From Methylomonas sp. LL1 (GTDB taxonomy: Bacteria; Pseudomonadota; Gammaproteobacteria; Methylococcales; Methylomonadaceae): DNA of 64,000 bases. The notes under the pieces were generated by a model that saw only the letters and a list, made by a program, of their open reading frames with translations, was not told the DNA's origin and ran no database searches. A program made the translations under genes and the position numbers. Below are positions 7,928 through 18,265 of the stretch, piece by piece; position 1 is the stretch's first letter, and the number at the start of each line of letters is the position of its first letter. Location of the stretch: assembly GCF_015711015.1 (NCBI RefSeq), contig NZ_CP064653.1, forward strand, positions 1,736,001 through 1,800,000, in the 5' to 3' direction.

Positions 7928-10273
7928 ATGCCAAATGGATTTATACACTTTGATAAGAGCTATCGACACCATGCCGACTTGTTATCGGAAGGCCGGCGCT
8001 TTCATCCTGAACAGACATCCAGGATGACGATGGGAAACCTACCGATAGCGACGGTACGTTATGACCGGAATTTCCGCAGGATTTACGCCAGTCCGATTTA
8101 TTTACAAATTATCGTCAGTGAAAGGGCGGCGGAAATACTGGGCAAATCCGTCGACGAACTCTGGTGGCCCACCAATATCTCCGCCAAGGCTTATCGGTCG
8201 GTGCTGGAACAGGTGATGTTCAGCGGCAGGGAATCCGAAGTGACACTGGAATGGACAGACCCGGATGGCCGCCCAGTCAGCTACATAGAGAAACTGGTGC
8301 CGGAATACGACGACTCCGGCGAGATTGTCGGGGTGTCGGTTTTAGTGATCGATATCAGCTCTCTACGTCGGCAACAGCTAATCGAAAACAATCGTCAACG
8401 CGTGTTCGAGAGATTGGCTCACGGCGATGATTTAGCCGGTATTTTGGCGCTCGTGGCGACCTATGTCGAATCCGCGAAACCCGACAGCTATTGCGCAATT
8501 TTGGTGCTGGATGAAACCCGAACGCGGTTTCAAACGGTGGTGGCCCCTTCCATTCCCGATCCCTATAGAGCGATATTCGATTCACAATTTTTGCTCCAGG
8601 AACCTGGACACTGTCAGGGTTGGGCGGCGTCGGCCGCGCGAGCCGAAAGAATGATCGTGGAGGATTTCAGCCAACACGATTGTTTGAGTTCTTGCCAGAC
8701 AATTGCGCGCAAAATGGGCTCAAACGCCTGTTGGTCCGAGCCTATTTTTTCCTCGTCGCGGCATTTGCAAGGCGTGCTGTGCGTTTACCTGAAGCAAACC
8801 GGCTTGCCTAACCAAGACGACTCGGCGTTACTGCTGCAAGCCGCCCAGTTGAGCTCGCTGTCGATAGAGCGCAAGCGCCTCGAGCAACAAATCTACAGCC
8901 AGGCTTGTTACGATCCCTTGACCAATCTGCCTAACCGACGCTTGTTCAGCGACCGTTTACACGAGGAAATCATCAAGGCCGAGCGTGGCAATTATGGCTT
9001 AGCCGTGTTATTTATCGATCTGGACCACTTTAAGGATGTCAACGATAGCTGGGGGCACGCGGCTGGTGACGGTTTATTGGTGGAAGCCGCGCAACGGATA
9101 CAGGCTTGTGTTCGAGAAACCGATACCGTGGCTCGACTAGGCGGCGATGAATTTGTCATTATCCTGCCGGAAATCGCCAATGCCCGCCACTTTGAACGAG
9201 TAGCGCAGAATATCGTTTCCGTCATGCGGCGGCCTTTTTATCATGGCGAGCAAAATACCTCGGTATCGGCCAGCATCGGCATTGCGATCTATCCCAAGGA
9301 TGCGACTAACCCCGAGTCCCTGATCCGTTGCGCCGATCAAGCGATGTATGCAGCCAAGGAAGCCGGTCGCAATACTTACAACGTCTCAGCCCGCCGATTA
9401 TCGAAACCCGAGCGGCGGCGTTTGCAACTGAACAACGATTTACACGAGGCGCTGACCAAGGGCCAATTCGATGTCTATTACCAGCCTATCATGGATGTCC
9501 GCGACGGGCATGTAGTCAAGGCCGAAGCACTCCTGCGCTGGCATCATCCCGAGCTGGGTTCTGTCCCGCCGGATCAATTCATTCCCATCGCCGAGGAAAC
9601 CGGCATGATTCTGGAGATCGGCGCCTGGGTATTGCGGGACGCGGCGGATACCGCCAAACGCTGGAATGCGCTACTCAATCAACAAGGTCCGAAACAAATA
9701 TGCGTCAATATGTCCATCCGGCAATTCATCGCGGATCGCGCAGACCAGCATGCTATCGACTGTTTGCTAGTGGCCGGGCTCGATCCCGCTCATATCGCGA
9801 TGGAAATCACCGAGGGATTGTTGCTCAACGATTGCCCCAAGCTGGCCCAAACACTTGAAAACCTGCATGCACGCGGTATTCAGCTTTCCCTGGATGATTT
9901 TGGTAGCGGCATTTCCGGAATATCCAATCTAAAGAGAGCCAACATTGACTATCTGAAAATTGATTGTTCCATTATTCGTGATCTGGAATCCGATCAGTCT
10001 CACAGGGCAATGGTGGAAGCTATCGTGGTGATGGCTCAAACCTTAGGCCTGAAAGTGATTGCGGAAGGGGTCGAAACCGCCGGCCAAGGCTCTTTGTTGG
10101 CGGCCATGGGCTGTGAGTTGCAGCAGGGTTATTTATACTCCCGTCCGTTGCCGGCCGAAGCATTTTTAGCATTCGTTCAACACCCCAAACAAGTCGAATC
10201 CAGTCAACAAAGCCCAACAATCGGCGGGAATGTTGAGGCTGCTTTTGGGGGAGAAAAATTTAAAATTTTCTGA
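7928..10273 (+). CDS. PAS-GAF-GGDEF-EAL protein; c-di-GMP cyclase/phosphodiesterase
   Basis: 781 residues: PAS (about 40-150), GAF (about 155-315), GGDEF (about 325-490) and EAL (about 500-755). The cyclase half is intact: YDPLTNLPNRR, FIDLDHFKDVND, RLGGDEF, and an I-site (RETD) five residues before the signature. The EAL half retains EALLRW, VNMS, EITEG, the DD pair, LKID, AEGVE and QGYL, but its loop 6 reads DDFGSGISG instead of DDFGTGYSS, and KIDCS replaces KIDRS. The GAF domain is strikingly like that of the upstream gene (SYCxILxLDExRTRFQ), so the two arose by tandem duplication. It lies 80 bases downstream and is probably co-transcribed. Confidence 0.92.
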   Translation: MPNGFIHFDKSYRHHADLLSEGRRFHPEQTSRMTMGNLPIATVRYDRNFRRIYASPIYLQIIVSERAAEILGKSVDELWWPTNISAKAYRSVLEQVMFSGRESEVTLEWTDPDGRPVSYIEKLVPEYDDSGEIVGVSVLVIDISSLRRQQLIENNRQRVFERLAHGDDLAGILALVATYVESAKPDSYCAILVLDETRTRFQTVVAPSIPDPYRAIFDSQFLLQEPGHCQGWAASAARAERMIVEDFSQHDCLSSCQTIARKMGSNACWSEPIFSSSRHLQGVLCVYLKQTGLPNQDDSALLLQAAQLSSLSIERKRLEQQIYSQACYDPLTNLPNRRLFSDRLHEEIIKAERGNYGLAVLFIDLDHFKDVNDSWGHAAGDGLLVEAAQRIQACVRETDTVARLGGDEFVIILPEIANARHFERVAQNIVSVMRRPFYHGEQNTSVSASIGIAIYPKDATNPESLIRCADQAMYAAKEAGRNTYNVSARRLSKPERRRLQLNNDLHEALTKGQFDVYYQPIMDVRDGHVVKAEALLRWHHPELGSVPPDQFIPIAEETGMILEIGAWVLRDAADTAKRWNALLNQQGPKQICVNMSIRQFIADRADQHAIDCLLVAGLDPAHIAMEITEGLLLNDCPKLAQTLENLHARGIQLSLDDFGSGISGISNLKRANIDYLKIDCSIIRDLESDQSHRAMVEAIVVMAQTLGLKVIAEGVETAGQGSLLAAMGCELQQGYLYSRPLPAEAFLAFVQHPKQVESSQQSPTIGGNVEAAFGGEKFKIF

Positions 10274-10282
10274 ACCGATGCT

Positions 10283-12721
10283 TCATCTTGCCAGCGTGGG
10301 AAAACACCAGAGCGCCAGACCGTAGAACCCAATCGCCAGCATGATTAGCGCCGTAAAACCGAACTGCATCGCAATCAAGGTCGCCAGGATTGCGCTGATC
10401 ACCGACGCGCAGCCGTTGATGCCCCAAGCCCAAGGTATCAATGCCGGCGCCGTTTGACTCAGTCTAGCCAGCGCCATCGGAAACGGCATGCCCATGCAAA
10501 ATCCCAAGGGTGCGATCAACAGCACCGACAATAGATAACGGCCGACCAAGCCTAGCCCCAACACAAAGCCACCGATAGCCTCGAAATTCAACACATATAA
10601 CAGACTCAATCCGGCTATGGCCGCAATCGGCATCAGCACCGGCGGACGTTTGCCGATCGCCGGGTATTTTCGCGAGTAATGGCTGCCGGCGCCCGCGCTC
10701 AACAGAAAAGTACCGAGTACCACGGTAACCGCGTACAAGGGATGATGTAGAATCAAGACGAATTTCTGGATAAAAGCAATTTCGATAAATAGGAAGGCTA
10801 GCCCTAGACAGAAGAAATACAGCAAGATATTCAAATGATTGCTCGAGCCCGGCTGTATGCCTAACTTGTTTCCGCATAAGCACAACGGCAATCCGATCAA
10901 GATCAGACTGGCGAATATCGCCTGCGCCAAGGCGGCGACTAACAACAGATAGCCGCTCTCTAACAAAAAACCGCCACCACTACGCAATAACGGTAGTACC
11001 TCGGGCAGGGTTTCCCATTTAAAAAAGTGAAACAAATAGGGTTTATCGTCCGTCGCCACCTCGACATTGAATTTATAGGCCGCCATGAACGCGCGACTGT
11101 CATCACCCAATAACGCCGTGATGGACCGATACAGATAAGGCTGCTGTTGCATATTGAAGCGGTTGACTTCAGCTTCGGCGATGCCGGGGTAATAGACCGG
11201 ATCGAAACCACGCGCTTGGCAAAACTGCTTCAAACTATCGATTTCATGTCGAGTGATGACGCCGTTTTTGATCAACAAGGTGCTGGTTTGCCAGCCGCGT
11301 ATCATCAACATTTGTTGGCCTGGTTGTTGAATGCCGGCCTTTTTAAGCGCCGCTATCACCGTGGCCAATAATTTGACTTCATCGCGGGGCGGAACCTTGA
11401 TCCAACGGGTAATGCTCAGAAACCCGTCCGGGCTTAGGTGGCGTAGATAGTCTCGTATGGCTTGTTCGGTATAAAGGTAATTTTCGGCCAAGGAATAAAG
11501 GCCCGCCGCAGAACCAAAACCGTCCAACAAGGAAATATTGACCAGCTTATGGGTTTTATTCGTAGTAGCCAAATAACCGCGTGCATCGTCGACATGGACC
11601 TTGATCCCAGGGCTAGCATAAATATGACCGGAAAAATCCGCGTATTTTTCCTTGACCAAGGCTACGATCCGCCCATTCAACTCGACCGCATCAATTTGAT
11701 TAACGCCATGATAGCGGGCCTGCAAAATATCACTGCCGGTGCCGGCACCGAGAATCAGGATGTCGTCGATCCGGTTTAAATGATAAGGCAGCGCCGATGT
11801 GGTTTGATCCAAATAGCTAACGCTTGCCGGATTGCCGTTATAGCGGGTGATGGCGGATATGTTGTCGGCGTCGATAAACACCGCCAGTTGCTCGGGCGGC
11901 TCGGCGGTGGCATTCAGACTCAGGCCCGGCGCATGGCGCAAAGGGGTAATGCCGCTACTCACCACACTGAGCAGGCCCAGCGGGCTGGTATCGCGGGCTA
12001 TGATTTTGGTACCCGGCACGCGCAGTAATTGGTTCAGCCCCTTGTACGGCGAGACATTCAGTGTCATAAACTCGGTTAACATGAAAATCACCGCCACGCC
12101 GAGGATCACCGGCGCACTAAACCAGGCCCCGAACATAGTCCCCTTCTCAGGCAAACCATAATTGGCCGCGATCAGCGCGGCGGCCATTGCCAGCACGATC
12201 GGTACGGTCAAAATCTTTTGCGGAAAAATTAAAAACAGCAGCAAGATGATGCCCAAGCTACCGGCACCGGCACCCAGTAAATCAGCCGCATACACTGAAG
12301 AGACCCTGTCCCGATACTGGTAAAACGCCGAGCCTATGACATTGGCCGCAAAAAAGAACGGTATCGCCAACAGCAAATAGATAGCGCACAAATACAACCA
12401 TTGTACCGGCGCCCAGAGCATTTCAGCCGGATTGAAGGGAATCGCTTGCGCCAGCTGAAAACACAAGGGGGCGGCGGCAGCGAATAACAACATGTTCGCG
12501 ACCAAGATCCGGGCAAAGTGTTGCATCAACCATTCGCGTTTCAATGCCAGCACCGCGCCGCTGACACCATAACCCAGGAGTGCCAGACTGATGACCATGA
12601 AGGCGAAATGATGCCATTGAATGATGGCAAACAGCCGCATCAACAACACTTCGTACGCCAGCGCGGCCGCCGAAATCATGCCGACGGAAAACAGCATGGC
12701 AAAAGGGGGCTTTGTGTTCAT
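10283..12721 (-). CDS. Polytopic membrane protein with spermidine-synthase-like methyltransferase fold
   Basis: 812 residues. The N-terminus has about six hydrophobic helices (roughly residues 5-210). The middle carries a Rossmann segment with the nucleotide-binding motif ILGAGTGSDILQA and downstream acidic AVELN, typical of the spermidine synthase/SAM-binding fold. The C-terminus (about 600-805) has further membrane helices. This layout matches bacterial fused membrane 'spermidine synthase-like' proteins whose substrate is generally not known, so polyamine synthesis should not be assumed. Its start is 3 bases from the stop of the upstream pcm-like gene, so the two form an operon. Confidence 0.82.
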   Translation of the reverse strand: MNTKPPFAMLFSVGMISAAALAYEVLLMRLFAIIQWHHFAFMVISLALLGYGVSGAVLALKREWLMQHFARILVANMLLFAAAAPLCFQLAQAIPFNPAEMLWAPVQWLYLCAIYLLLAIPFFFAANVIGSAFYQYRDRVSSVYAADLLGAGAGSLGIILLLFLIFPQKILTVPIVLAMAAALIAANYGLPEKGTMFGAWFSAPVILGVAVIFMLTEFMTLNVSPYKGLNQLLRVPGTKIIARDTSPLGLLSVVSSGITPLRHAPGLSLNATAEPPEQLAVFIDADNISAITRYNGNPASVSYLDQTTSALPYHLNRIDDILILGAGTGSDILQARYHGVNQIDAVELNGRIVALVKEKYADFSGHIYASPGIKVHVDDARGYLATTNKTHKLVNISLLDGFGSAAGLYSLAENYLYTEQAIRDYLRHLSPDGFLSITRWIKVPPRDEVKLLATVIAALKKAGIQQPGQQMLMIRGWQTSTLLIKNGVITRHEIDSLKQFCQARGFDPVYYPGIAEAEVNRFNMQQQPYLYRSITALLGDDSRAFMAAYKFNVEVATDDKPYLFHFFKWETLPEVLPLLRSGGGFLLESGYLLLVAALAQAIFASLILIGLPLCLCGNKLGIQPGSSNHLNILLYFFCLGLAFLFIEIAFIQKFVLILHHPLYAVTVVLGTFLLSAGAGSHYSRKYPAIGKRPPVLMPIAAIAGLSLLYVLNFEAIGGFVLGLGLVGRYLLSVLLIAPLGFCMGMPFPMALARLSQTAPALIPWAWGINGCASVISAILATLIAMQFGFTALIMLAIGFYGLALWCFPTLAR

Positions 12722-12724
12722 GGC

Positions 12725-13471
12725 TCAATGCTGGCCGGTCAACGGCACGAAACTGACCGGCAAAATTTGCCGGGTCGTGATTGCGCCGTCAATTGTTTTT
12801 GTTACCAAAACCAGATATTGGGTCATGAACGGTGCTCCAACCGGAATAATCATCCGTCCGCCAGGCTTCAATTGCTTAATCAGCGGCGGCGGAATATGGC
12901 TAGACACCGCCGTCACCACGATGGCGTCGAAAGGAGCCTCGCTCTCCCAGCCGTAATAGCCGTCGCCCATACGCGTACGAACCTTGTCATAACCACTTTG
13001 CATCAGGTTTTCGGCCGCCTGGTGAGCAAGCGGTTCCACGATCTCGATGCTGTAAACGCTATCGGCTAATTCGGCTAGAATCGCCGCCTGATAGCCCGAA
13101 CCGGTACCGATTTCCAGCACCTTGTCGCTGGCCTTGAGCCGCAATAAATCGGTCATCACCGCGACGATATAGGGCTGGGAAATCGTCTGACCATGGCCGA
13201 TCGGCAGCGGTCTGTTTTCATAGGCATGGGGACGTTGTTTATTCGGGACGAAGATATGCCGCGGCACCTTGCTTAGCGCATCGAGTACCCGCTGGTCGAG
13301 CACTTCCCGTTGCAGGAAATCGCGCGTCGACACCACATCGGCCTTGATCTGATCGACCATGGCTAGCCGTTGCTGCTCAAAATCGTCTTCGGCAACAACA
13401 TGACTGGAAAACAACAGCAAAATCATGCCGATAACGATGAGCCAAAAAATCAGACGCATTGTTTTTTTCAT
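12725..13471 (-). CDS. pcm: Protein-L-isoaspartate O-methyltransferase with N-terminal signal/anchor
   Basis: Repairs isoaspartyl residues in aged proteins using S-adenosylmethionine. The SAM-binding motif VLEIGTGSGYQ and the family signature PLPIGHGQTISQPYIVA are present, followed by MGDGYYGW. I place the start at the ATG at 13471 (248 residues), which is preceded by GGGAGG 8 bases upstream; a longer frame starts at 13516 without a good ribosome site. The first 25 residues (MKKTMRLIFWLIVIG...) form a hydrophobic signal or anchor, unlike cytosolic Pcm of E. coli, so this copy probably works in the periplasm. Its stop lies 3 bases before the membrane methyltransferase-like gene. Confidence 0.9.
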   Translation of the reverse strand: MKKTMRLIFWLIVIGMILLLFSSHVVAEDDFEQQRLAMVDQIKADVVSTRDFLQREVLDQRVLDALSKVPRHIFVPNKQRPHAYENRPLPIGHGQTISQPYIVAVMTDLLRLKASDKVLEIGTGSGYQAAILAELADSVYSIEIVEPLAHQAAENLMQSGYDKVRTRMGDGYYGWESEAPFDAIVVTAVSSHIPPPLIKQLKPGGRMIIPVGAPFMTQYLVLVTKTIDGAITTRQILPVSFVPLTGQH

Positions 13472-13653
13472 AGCCACAACCTCCCGACGCGTATCGTCGT
13501 CAACGAAAGCTGGCATGGAACTGTACGCGCGGAAAGTGTTTAGCGGATTTTCCCGGATTGCCAGCCATGCGATTTGGGTTTATTGTTTGACAATATAACG
13601 CCTAAGCCCAGTTCAATGACATTATTAAATAGCTACACCGACGCAGGTTATCG

Positions 13654-14214
13654 ATGAATTCAGTTTCATCCGCCACTCTTTTAGTGGCGTGCAGCCTTAT
13701 TTATAGCGCAACCGGTCTGGCCGAGGGAGAATTCAACATGCCGCTAATCCTAAAATCGAATGATTTTGTTCATCAAGGTGAAATTCCGCCAACCTTAACC
13801 TGTGACAATGGTGATAGTTCGCCGGCGTTAAGTTGGTCCGGACTTCCGGCCAATACCAAAAGTCTAGTCTTGATCGTCGATGATCCCGACGCGCCGGACC
13901 CAGCCAAACCAAAAATGACCTGGGTACACTGGATACTTTATAACCTGCCGCCGACCGCGACCGAATTAGCGCAAGGCGTGGCCGCCGACGATTTACCCGC
14001 CGGCACGCTACAGGGTAAAAACGACTGGGGACAAAGCGGCTATGGTGGCCCTTGCCCCCCGATTGGGCGACATCGATATTTCCACAAACTCTATGCGTTG
14101 GACATCGAACTGCCCAACCTGCATCAGCCCAACAAAGCCCAACTGGAAGCAGCCATGGCTGGTCATATCATGGAAAAGGCCGAATTGATCGGAACCTATC
14201 AACGCCAACAATAA
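13654..14214 (+). CDS. YbhB/YbcL family (PEBP/Raf-kinase-inhibitor-like) protein, secreted
   Basis: 186 residues with an N-terminal signal peptide (hydrophobic residues about 6-22, likely cleaved near GLAEG). The PEBP ligand-pocket motifs are visible: DNGDSSPALSWSG, VLIVDDPDAPDP, WVHWILYNLP, GPCPPIGRHRY and YALD. Length fits the bacterial YbhB/YbcL family. The biochemical role of these proteins in bacteria is not established; phospholipid or small-ligand binding is inferred from family. It is divergent from the pcm gene (138 bases between) and convergent with the GGDEF gene. Confidence 0.9.
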   Translation: MNSVSSATLLVACSLIYSATGLAEGEFNMPLILKSNDFVHQGEIPPTLTCDNGDSSPALSWSGLPANTKSLVLIVDDPDAPDPAKPKMTWVHWILYNLPPTATELAQGVAADDLPAGTLQGKNDWGQSGYGGPCPPIGRHRYFHKLYALDIELPNLHQPNKAQLEAAMAGHIMEKAELIGTYQRQQ

Positions 14215-14471
14215 ACGGTTGAGTGACACCCCAACAAGCCGGCGGCCAAGAGCCGAGAACGTTGGCGCACGCCGGTTTGGGGCTGTTGACAGAGTCATAG
14301 AGTGCGTTGTTGCCACCGAAGGACTCATGGCGCTGAAAAATCATTGCTGCCGATCGACTGTAAAAACGACCCTGGCAGCAAAAGGCCAAACAAGTCATTA
14401 GGATTGTCGAGATTGGTAATACTGTTAATCGTATAGAAGTATTGTCCGCTGTTTTCGACTCAGCAAAATTG

Positions 14472-15596
14472 CTAACAATCCTTGTCAATCCAAGCCACAT
14501 CAATTGACCCGCCGCTTTCAACCCTATTCCTGCCGTTATGCTTGGCTTGGTACAAAGCGGCATCCGCCGTCTGAATCAACTGTCCGGCTATTTCGGCTAC
14601 CTGTATTTTACCTGCCATCGGTAAAAAAGTGGCCGTGCCGATAGACAAAGTCACCGGAATATCGCGTTGGTTAAACTGAATCGACAAAGCGGAGATTGCC
14701 ATCCGGATTCGCTCGGCAATTTCGCCCGCCCTGACCTGATCACTTTGCGACAGCAAAGCGACAAACTCCTCACCGCCATAACGCGATAACACGTCATTGC
14801 TGCGCAACTGCTTTTTAATCGCGCCCGCCACCGAAGCCAATACATGGTCCCCGGCTTGATGGCCATGACCATCGTTGATGCGTTTGAAGAAATCGATATC
14901 CAAAAACAGGCAAGACAAAGGATCGCGGCTGCGTTGACTACGATCCAGTTCTTCCTCGATCCGTTGTTCCAGAAAGCGCCGATTATTCACGCCGGTTAAA
15001 GGATCGACCAGACTGGTGCGGCGCATCGTCTCGAAAGTCAGGATATTTTCCAAGCAAACACTGAGTACCGAAGCCAAGTGTTCGATAAAGTCGGTGGCCA
15101 TGTTGCAAATGAACCGATCCGGCCGGTAACTGCCGAGATTCAGCGAACCCAAATATTTGCCGCGCCGGATCAATGGCGCGAGTATCACCGATGAAGGACT
15201 AGGAGATTGCAAATCAAAGAATTTCCCATAATTTTCGGCATGGTATATACCGAGCAATGGCCGGTGCGCGAAATCGAAACGTTGCTTGAACAAAGCCTCC
15301 TCCTTGGCGAGTAACAATCCGGCGCGCGTTTGGAATTGATAATTGTCGTTGGCCAAACAAGTGGAGATGTCATCCTTGGAGTCCAGCAGACAGAGGCTGA
15401 CAATATCCAGGTCGAACAAATCCTTGGTTTCGCCCAAAATGAATTCGATCATCTCGGCCAGGGAGTTCAGCCCCAACAAACGCATTTCGAAGGCTTGCAA
15501 GCGCTTCAGAGTCAGGCTGTTATGATATACGCGATCCAGAATGCCATCCAGATGGCTTTGCAACACACACAGTTCGGTTGTGATATCTTCTTCCAA
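14472..15596 (-). CDS. Diguanylate cyclase (GAF/DUF484-like sensor + GGDEF)
   Basis: 374 residues. An N-terminal region (about 1-190) resembles the DUF484/GAF type: a coiled start, then LFDLDIVSLCLLD and a GSLNLGSY segment. The GGDEF domain (about 200-365) is intact: VDPLTGVNNRRFLEQ, FLDIDFFKRIND, RYGGEEF and the I-site RSND five residues upstream. This predicts an active, product-inhibited cyclase with no EAL. The start is odd: an in-frame TGA lies two codons upstream of a TTG codon at 15596, and no ATG occurs until about codon 38, so TTG (or a GTG at codon 12) must be used. The Shine-Dalgarno is weak, suggesting low expression. Confidence 0.9.
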   Translation of the reverse strand: MEEDITTELCVLQSHLDGILDRVYHNSLTLKRLQAFEMRLLGLNSLAEMIEFILGETKDLFDLDIVSLCLLDSKDDISTCLANDNYQFQTRAGLLLAKEEALFKQRFDFAHRPLLGIYHAENYGKFFDLQSPSPSSVILAPLIRRGKYLGSLNLGSYRPDRFICNMATDFIEHLASVLSVCLENILTFETMRRTSLVDPLTGVNNRRFLEQRIEEELDRSQRSRDPLSCLFLDIDFFKRINDGHGHQAGDHVLASVAGAIKKQLRSNDVLSRYGGEEFVALLSQSDQVRAGEIAERIRMAISALSIQFNQRDIPVTLSIGTATFLPMAGKIQVAEIAGQLIQTADAALYQAKHNGRNRVESGGSIDVAWIDKDC

Positions 15597-15694
15597 TGTT
15601 CAGTCTCAGCGAGAATTACTGGTCGGTTAAGATTAGCAGGATTCTTGAAAATTGCTCGACTCCCGAATCGACCGGGAATCGAGACTTGGACCTA

Positions 15695-18253
15695 TCAAGC
15701 GGCCTGATCGGCCTTGGCTTGGTAACTGTCGATTTGGTTGAAATTCAGATAACGGTAAGTGTCGGCACTCGATGCATCTATCGTCGCCGCATACCGCATG
15801 TATTCCTCGACCGTCGGGATTTTGCCCAATAGCGAACAGACTGCCGCCAGCTCGGCCGACGACAAGTAAACATTGGCACCGTTGCCTAGGCGATTCGGAA
15901 AGTTACGGGTCGAGGTCGACACTACGGTCGAGCCTTCCGCCACCCTAGCCTGATTCCCCATGCACAACGAACAACCCGGCATTTCGGTGCGGGCACCGAC
16001 CTTGCCGAAGGTGCCGTAATAACCTTCTTCCACCAGCTGGTTTTGATCCATCTTGGTCGGCGGCGCCACCCACAAGCGGGTCGGCAAGGCGCCGGCTTTT
16101 TCCAGCAATTTGCCGGCGGCGCGAAAATGGCCGATGTTGGTCATGCAGGAGCCGATGAACACCTCGTCTATCTTGGTGCCGGCCACTTCCGACAAGGGTT
16201 TGATGTCGTCCGGGTCGTTCGGGCAAGCCAGCAGCGGTTCGGTGATTTGATTCAGGTCGATCTCGATGATTTCCGCGTATTCGGCGTCTTTATCGGCTTC
16301 CAAAAGTACCGGATTTTCCAGCCAATCCTGCATCGCCTTGATGCGGCGCTGGATGGTTCTGGCATCGCCGTAACCTTCGGCTATCATCCATTTCAACAAG
16401 GTGATGTTGGAATTTAGATATTCGCGAATCGGTGCTTCGTTGAGCTTGATGGTGCAACCGCCGGCGGAACGCTCGGCTGAGGCGTCGGACAATTCGAAGG
16501 CCTGTTCGACTTTTAGATCCGGCAAACCTTCGATTTCCAGGATACGTCCGGAAAACACGTTTTTCTTGCCCTGCTTGGCGACGGTCAATAAGCCGCGCTG
16601 AATTGCCGCATAAGGAATCGCGTTGACCAAATCGCGCAGGGTAATGCCGGGTTGCATCTGGCCTTTGAAACGCACCAACACCGATTCAGGCATATCCAGC
16701 GGCATCACGCCGGTGGCGGCGGCAAAGGCCACCAGACCGGAACCGGCCGGGAAGGAAATGCCAATAGGGAAACGCGTATGCGAATCGCCGCCGGTACCGA
16801 CGGTATCGGGCAACAGCATCCGATTCAGCCAGGAGTGAATCACGCCGTCGCCGGGACGCAGCGACACGCCGCCACGGGTCATGATGAAATCCGGCAAGGT
16901 ATGCTGCATCTGCACATCAACCGGTTTCGGATAAGCGGCGGTATGACAAAAGGACTGCATTACCAAATCGGCCGAGAAACCCAGGCAAGCCAGGTCTTTT
17001 AATTCATCGCGAGTCATCGGCCCGGTGGTGTCCTGCGAGCCGACCGTGGTCATGCGCGGCTCGCAATAACTGCCCGGCCGCACGCCGTCCACGCCGCAAG
17101 CCTTGCCGACCATTTTTTGCGCCAGCGTATAGCCCTTGCCGGTCTCGGCTACCGTCGCCAAATGGCGGAACACGGTCGAGGCCGGTAAACCCAGAGCCTT
17201 GCGAGCCCTATCGGTCAAGCCGCGACCGATGATCAGCGGAATCCTGCCACCGGCGCGGACTTCATCCAGAATCACTTCGGTTTTCAGTTGAAACTCACAA
17301 ACCACCTCGTCGCTGTCGTGACGTTTGACCAAACCGAGATAAGGATAAATATCGATTACATCGCCCATCGCCATCTTGGTGACATCGCACTCGATCGGCA
17401 GCGCGCCCGAGTCTTCCATGGTATTGAAAAAGATAGGCGCGATCTTCCCGCCGATGCAGACTCCGCCGGCGCGTTTGTTGGGGATGAACGGAATATCGTC
17501 GCCCATGAACCACAGCACCGAATTGGTGGCGGATTTACGCGAGGAACCGGTGCCGACCACGTCGCCGACATAAGCCACCGGAAAACCCTTGGCTTTCAGT
17601 TCGGTGATTTGCTGCTCGGCGTTGGTGATGCCGTCACGCGGCATTTTCAGCATCGCTTTGGCGTGCAACGGAATATCCGGCCGCGACCAGGCATCCGGCG
17701 CCGGCGACAGATCGTCGGTATTGGTTTCGCCGCTGACCTTGAACACCGTCACGGTGAGTTTTTGCGGCACTTCCGGCTTGGCGGTGAACCATTCGGCATC
17801 GGCCCAGGATTGCAATACCTGCTTAGGGTAAACATTGCCGGCTTCGGCCTTTTCCTGTACATCATGGAAGGCGTCGAAAATCAGCAAAATATGCGACAAG
17901 GCCTTGGCGGCGGTAGCCGCTAGAGCCGAGTTATCCAGCAATTCGATTAACGGCGCGATGTTGTAACCACCCAGCATGGTTCCCAATAATTCGGTGGCTT
18001 TTTCGGCTGTAAGGATGGGCGACACGGCGACACCTTTGGCCACATCGGCCAGAAACGCTGCCTTGACATAAGCCGCTTCATCGACCCCGGCCGGCACCCG
18101 GTTTGCCAGTAAATCCAGCAAGAAATCTTCTTCGGCAAGCGGTGGCTGTTTCAATAATTCCACCAACGCGGCAACCTGTTCGGCATCCAGCGGTTTGGGA
18201 ACGATGCCTTCGGCAGCGCGTTCGGCGACATGTTTTCGGTAGTGCTCCAGCAT
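15695..18253 (-). CDS. acnB: Aconitate hydratase B
   Basis: Interconverts citrate and isocitrate through a [4Fe-4S] cluster in the TCA cycle. 852 residues, the usual AcnB length, beginning [13 protein letters not shown], the typical N-terminal HEAT-like domain. Cluster-region motifs [16 protein letters not shown] and [12 protein letters not shown] are present, as are [12 protein letters not shown] and [13 protein letters not shown]. The start is preceded by CAGGAA. It lies in a minus-strand group with the Uma2-type gene and NAD-isocitrate dehydrogenase, an arrangement that joins two consecutive TCA steps. Confidence 0.97.
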   Translation of the reverse strand: MLEHYRKHVAERAAEGIVPKPLDAEQVAALVELLKQPPLAEEDFLLDLLANRVPAGVDEAAYVKAAFLADVAKGVAVSPILTAEKATELLGTMLGGYNIAPLIELLDNSALAATAAKALSHILLIFDAFHDVQEKAEAGNVYPKQVLQSWADAEWFTAKPEVPQKLTVTVFKVSGETNTDDLSPAPDAWSRPDIPLHAKAMLKMPRDGITNAEQQITELKAKGFPVAYVGDVVGTGSSRKSATNSVLWFMGDDIPFIPNKRAGGVCIGGKIAPIFFNTMEDSGALPIECDVTKMAMGDVIDIYPYLGLVKRHDSDEVVCEFQLKTEVILDEVRAGGRIPLIIGRGLTDRARKALGLPASTVFRHLATVAETGKGYTLAQKMVGKACGVDGVRPGSYCEPRMTTVGSQDTTGPMTRDELKDLACLGFSADLVMQSFCHTAAYPKPVDVQMQHTLPDFIMTRGGVSLRPGDGVIHSWLNRMLLPDTVGTGGDSHTRFPIGISFPAGSGLVAFAAATGVMPLDMPESVLVRFKGQMQPGITLRDLVNAIPYAAIQRGLLTVAKQGKKNVFSGRILEIEGLPDLKVEQAFELSDASAERSAGGCTIKLNEAPIREYLNSNITLLKWMIAEGYGDARTIQRRIKAMQDWLENPVLLEADKDAEYAEIIEIDLNQITEPLLACPNDPDDIKPLSEVAGTKIDEVFIGSCMTNIGHFRAAGKLLEKAGALPTRLWVAPPTKMDQNQLVEEGYYGTFGKVGARTEMPGCSLCMGNQARVAEGSTVVSTSTRNFPNRLGNGANVYLSSAELAAVCSLLGKIPTVEEYMRYAATIDASSADTYRYLNFNQIDSYQAKADQAA

Positions 18254-18265
18254 GATGATTCCTGA

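Noticed and set aside
12518-13069. 183-codon plus-strand frame opposite the pcm gene
   Set aside because: Lies antisense over two clear minus-strand genes, with low-complexity His/Gln/Arg composition and no ribosome site.
17288-17923. 211-codon plus-strand frame
   Set aside because: Antisense shadow of acnB; the acnB frame has all family motifs.
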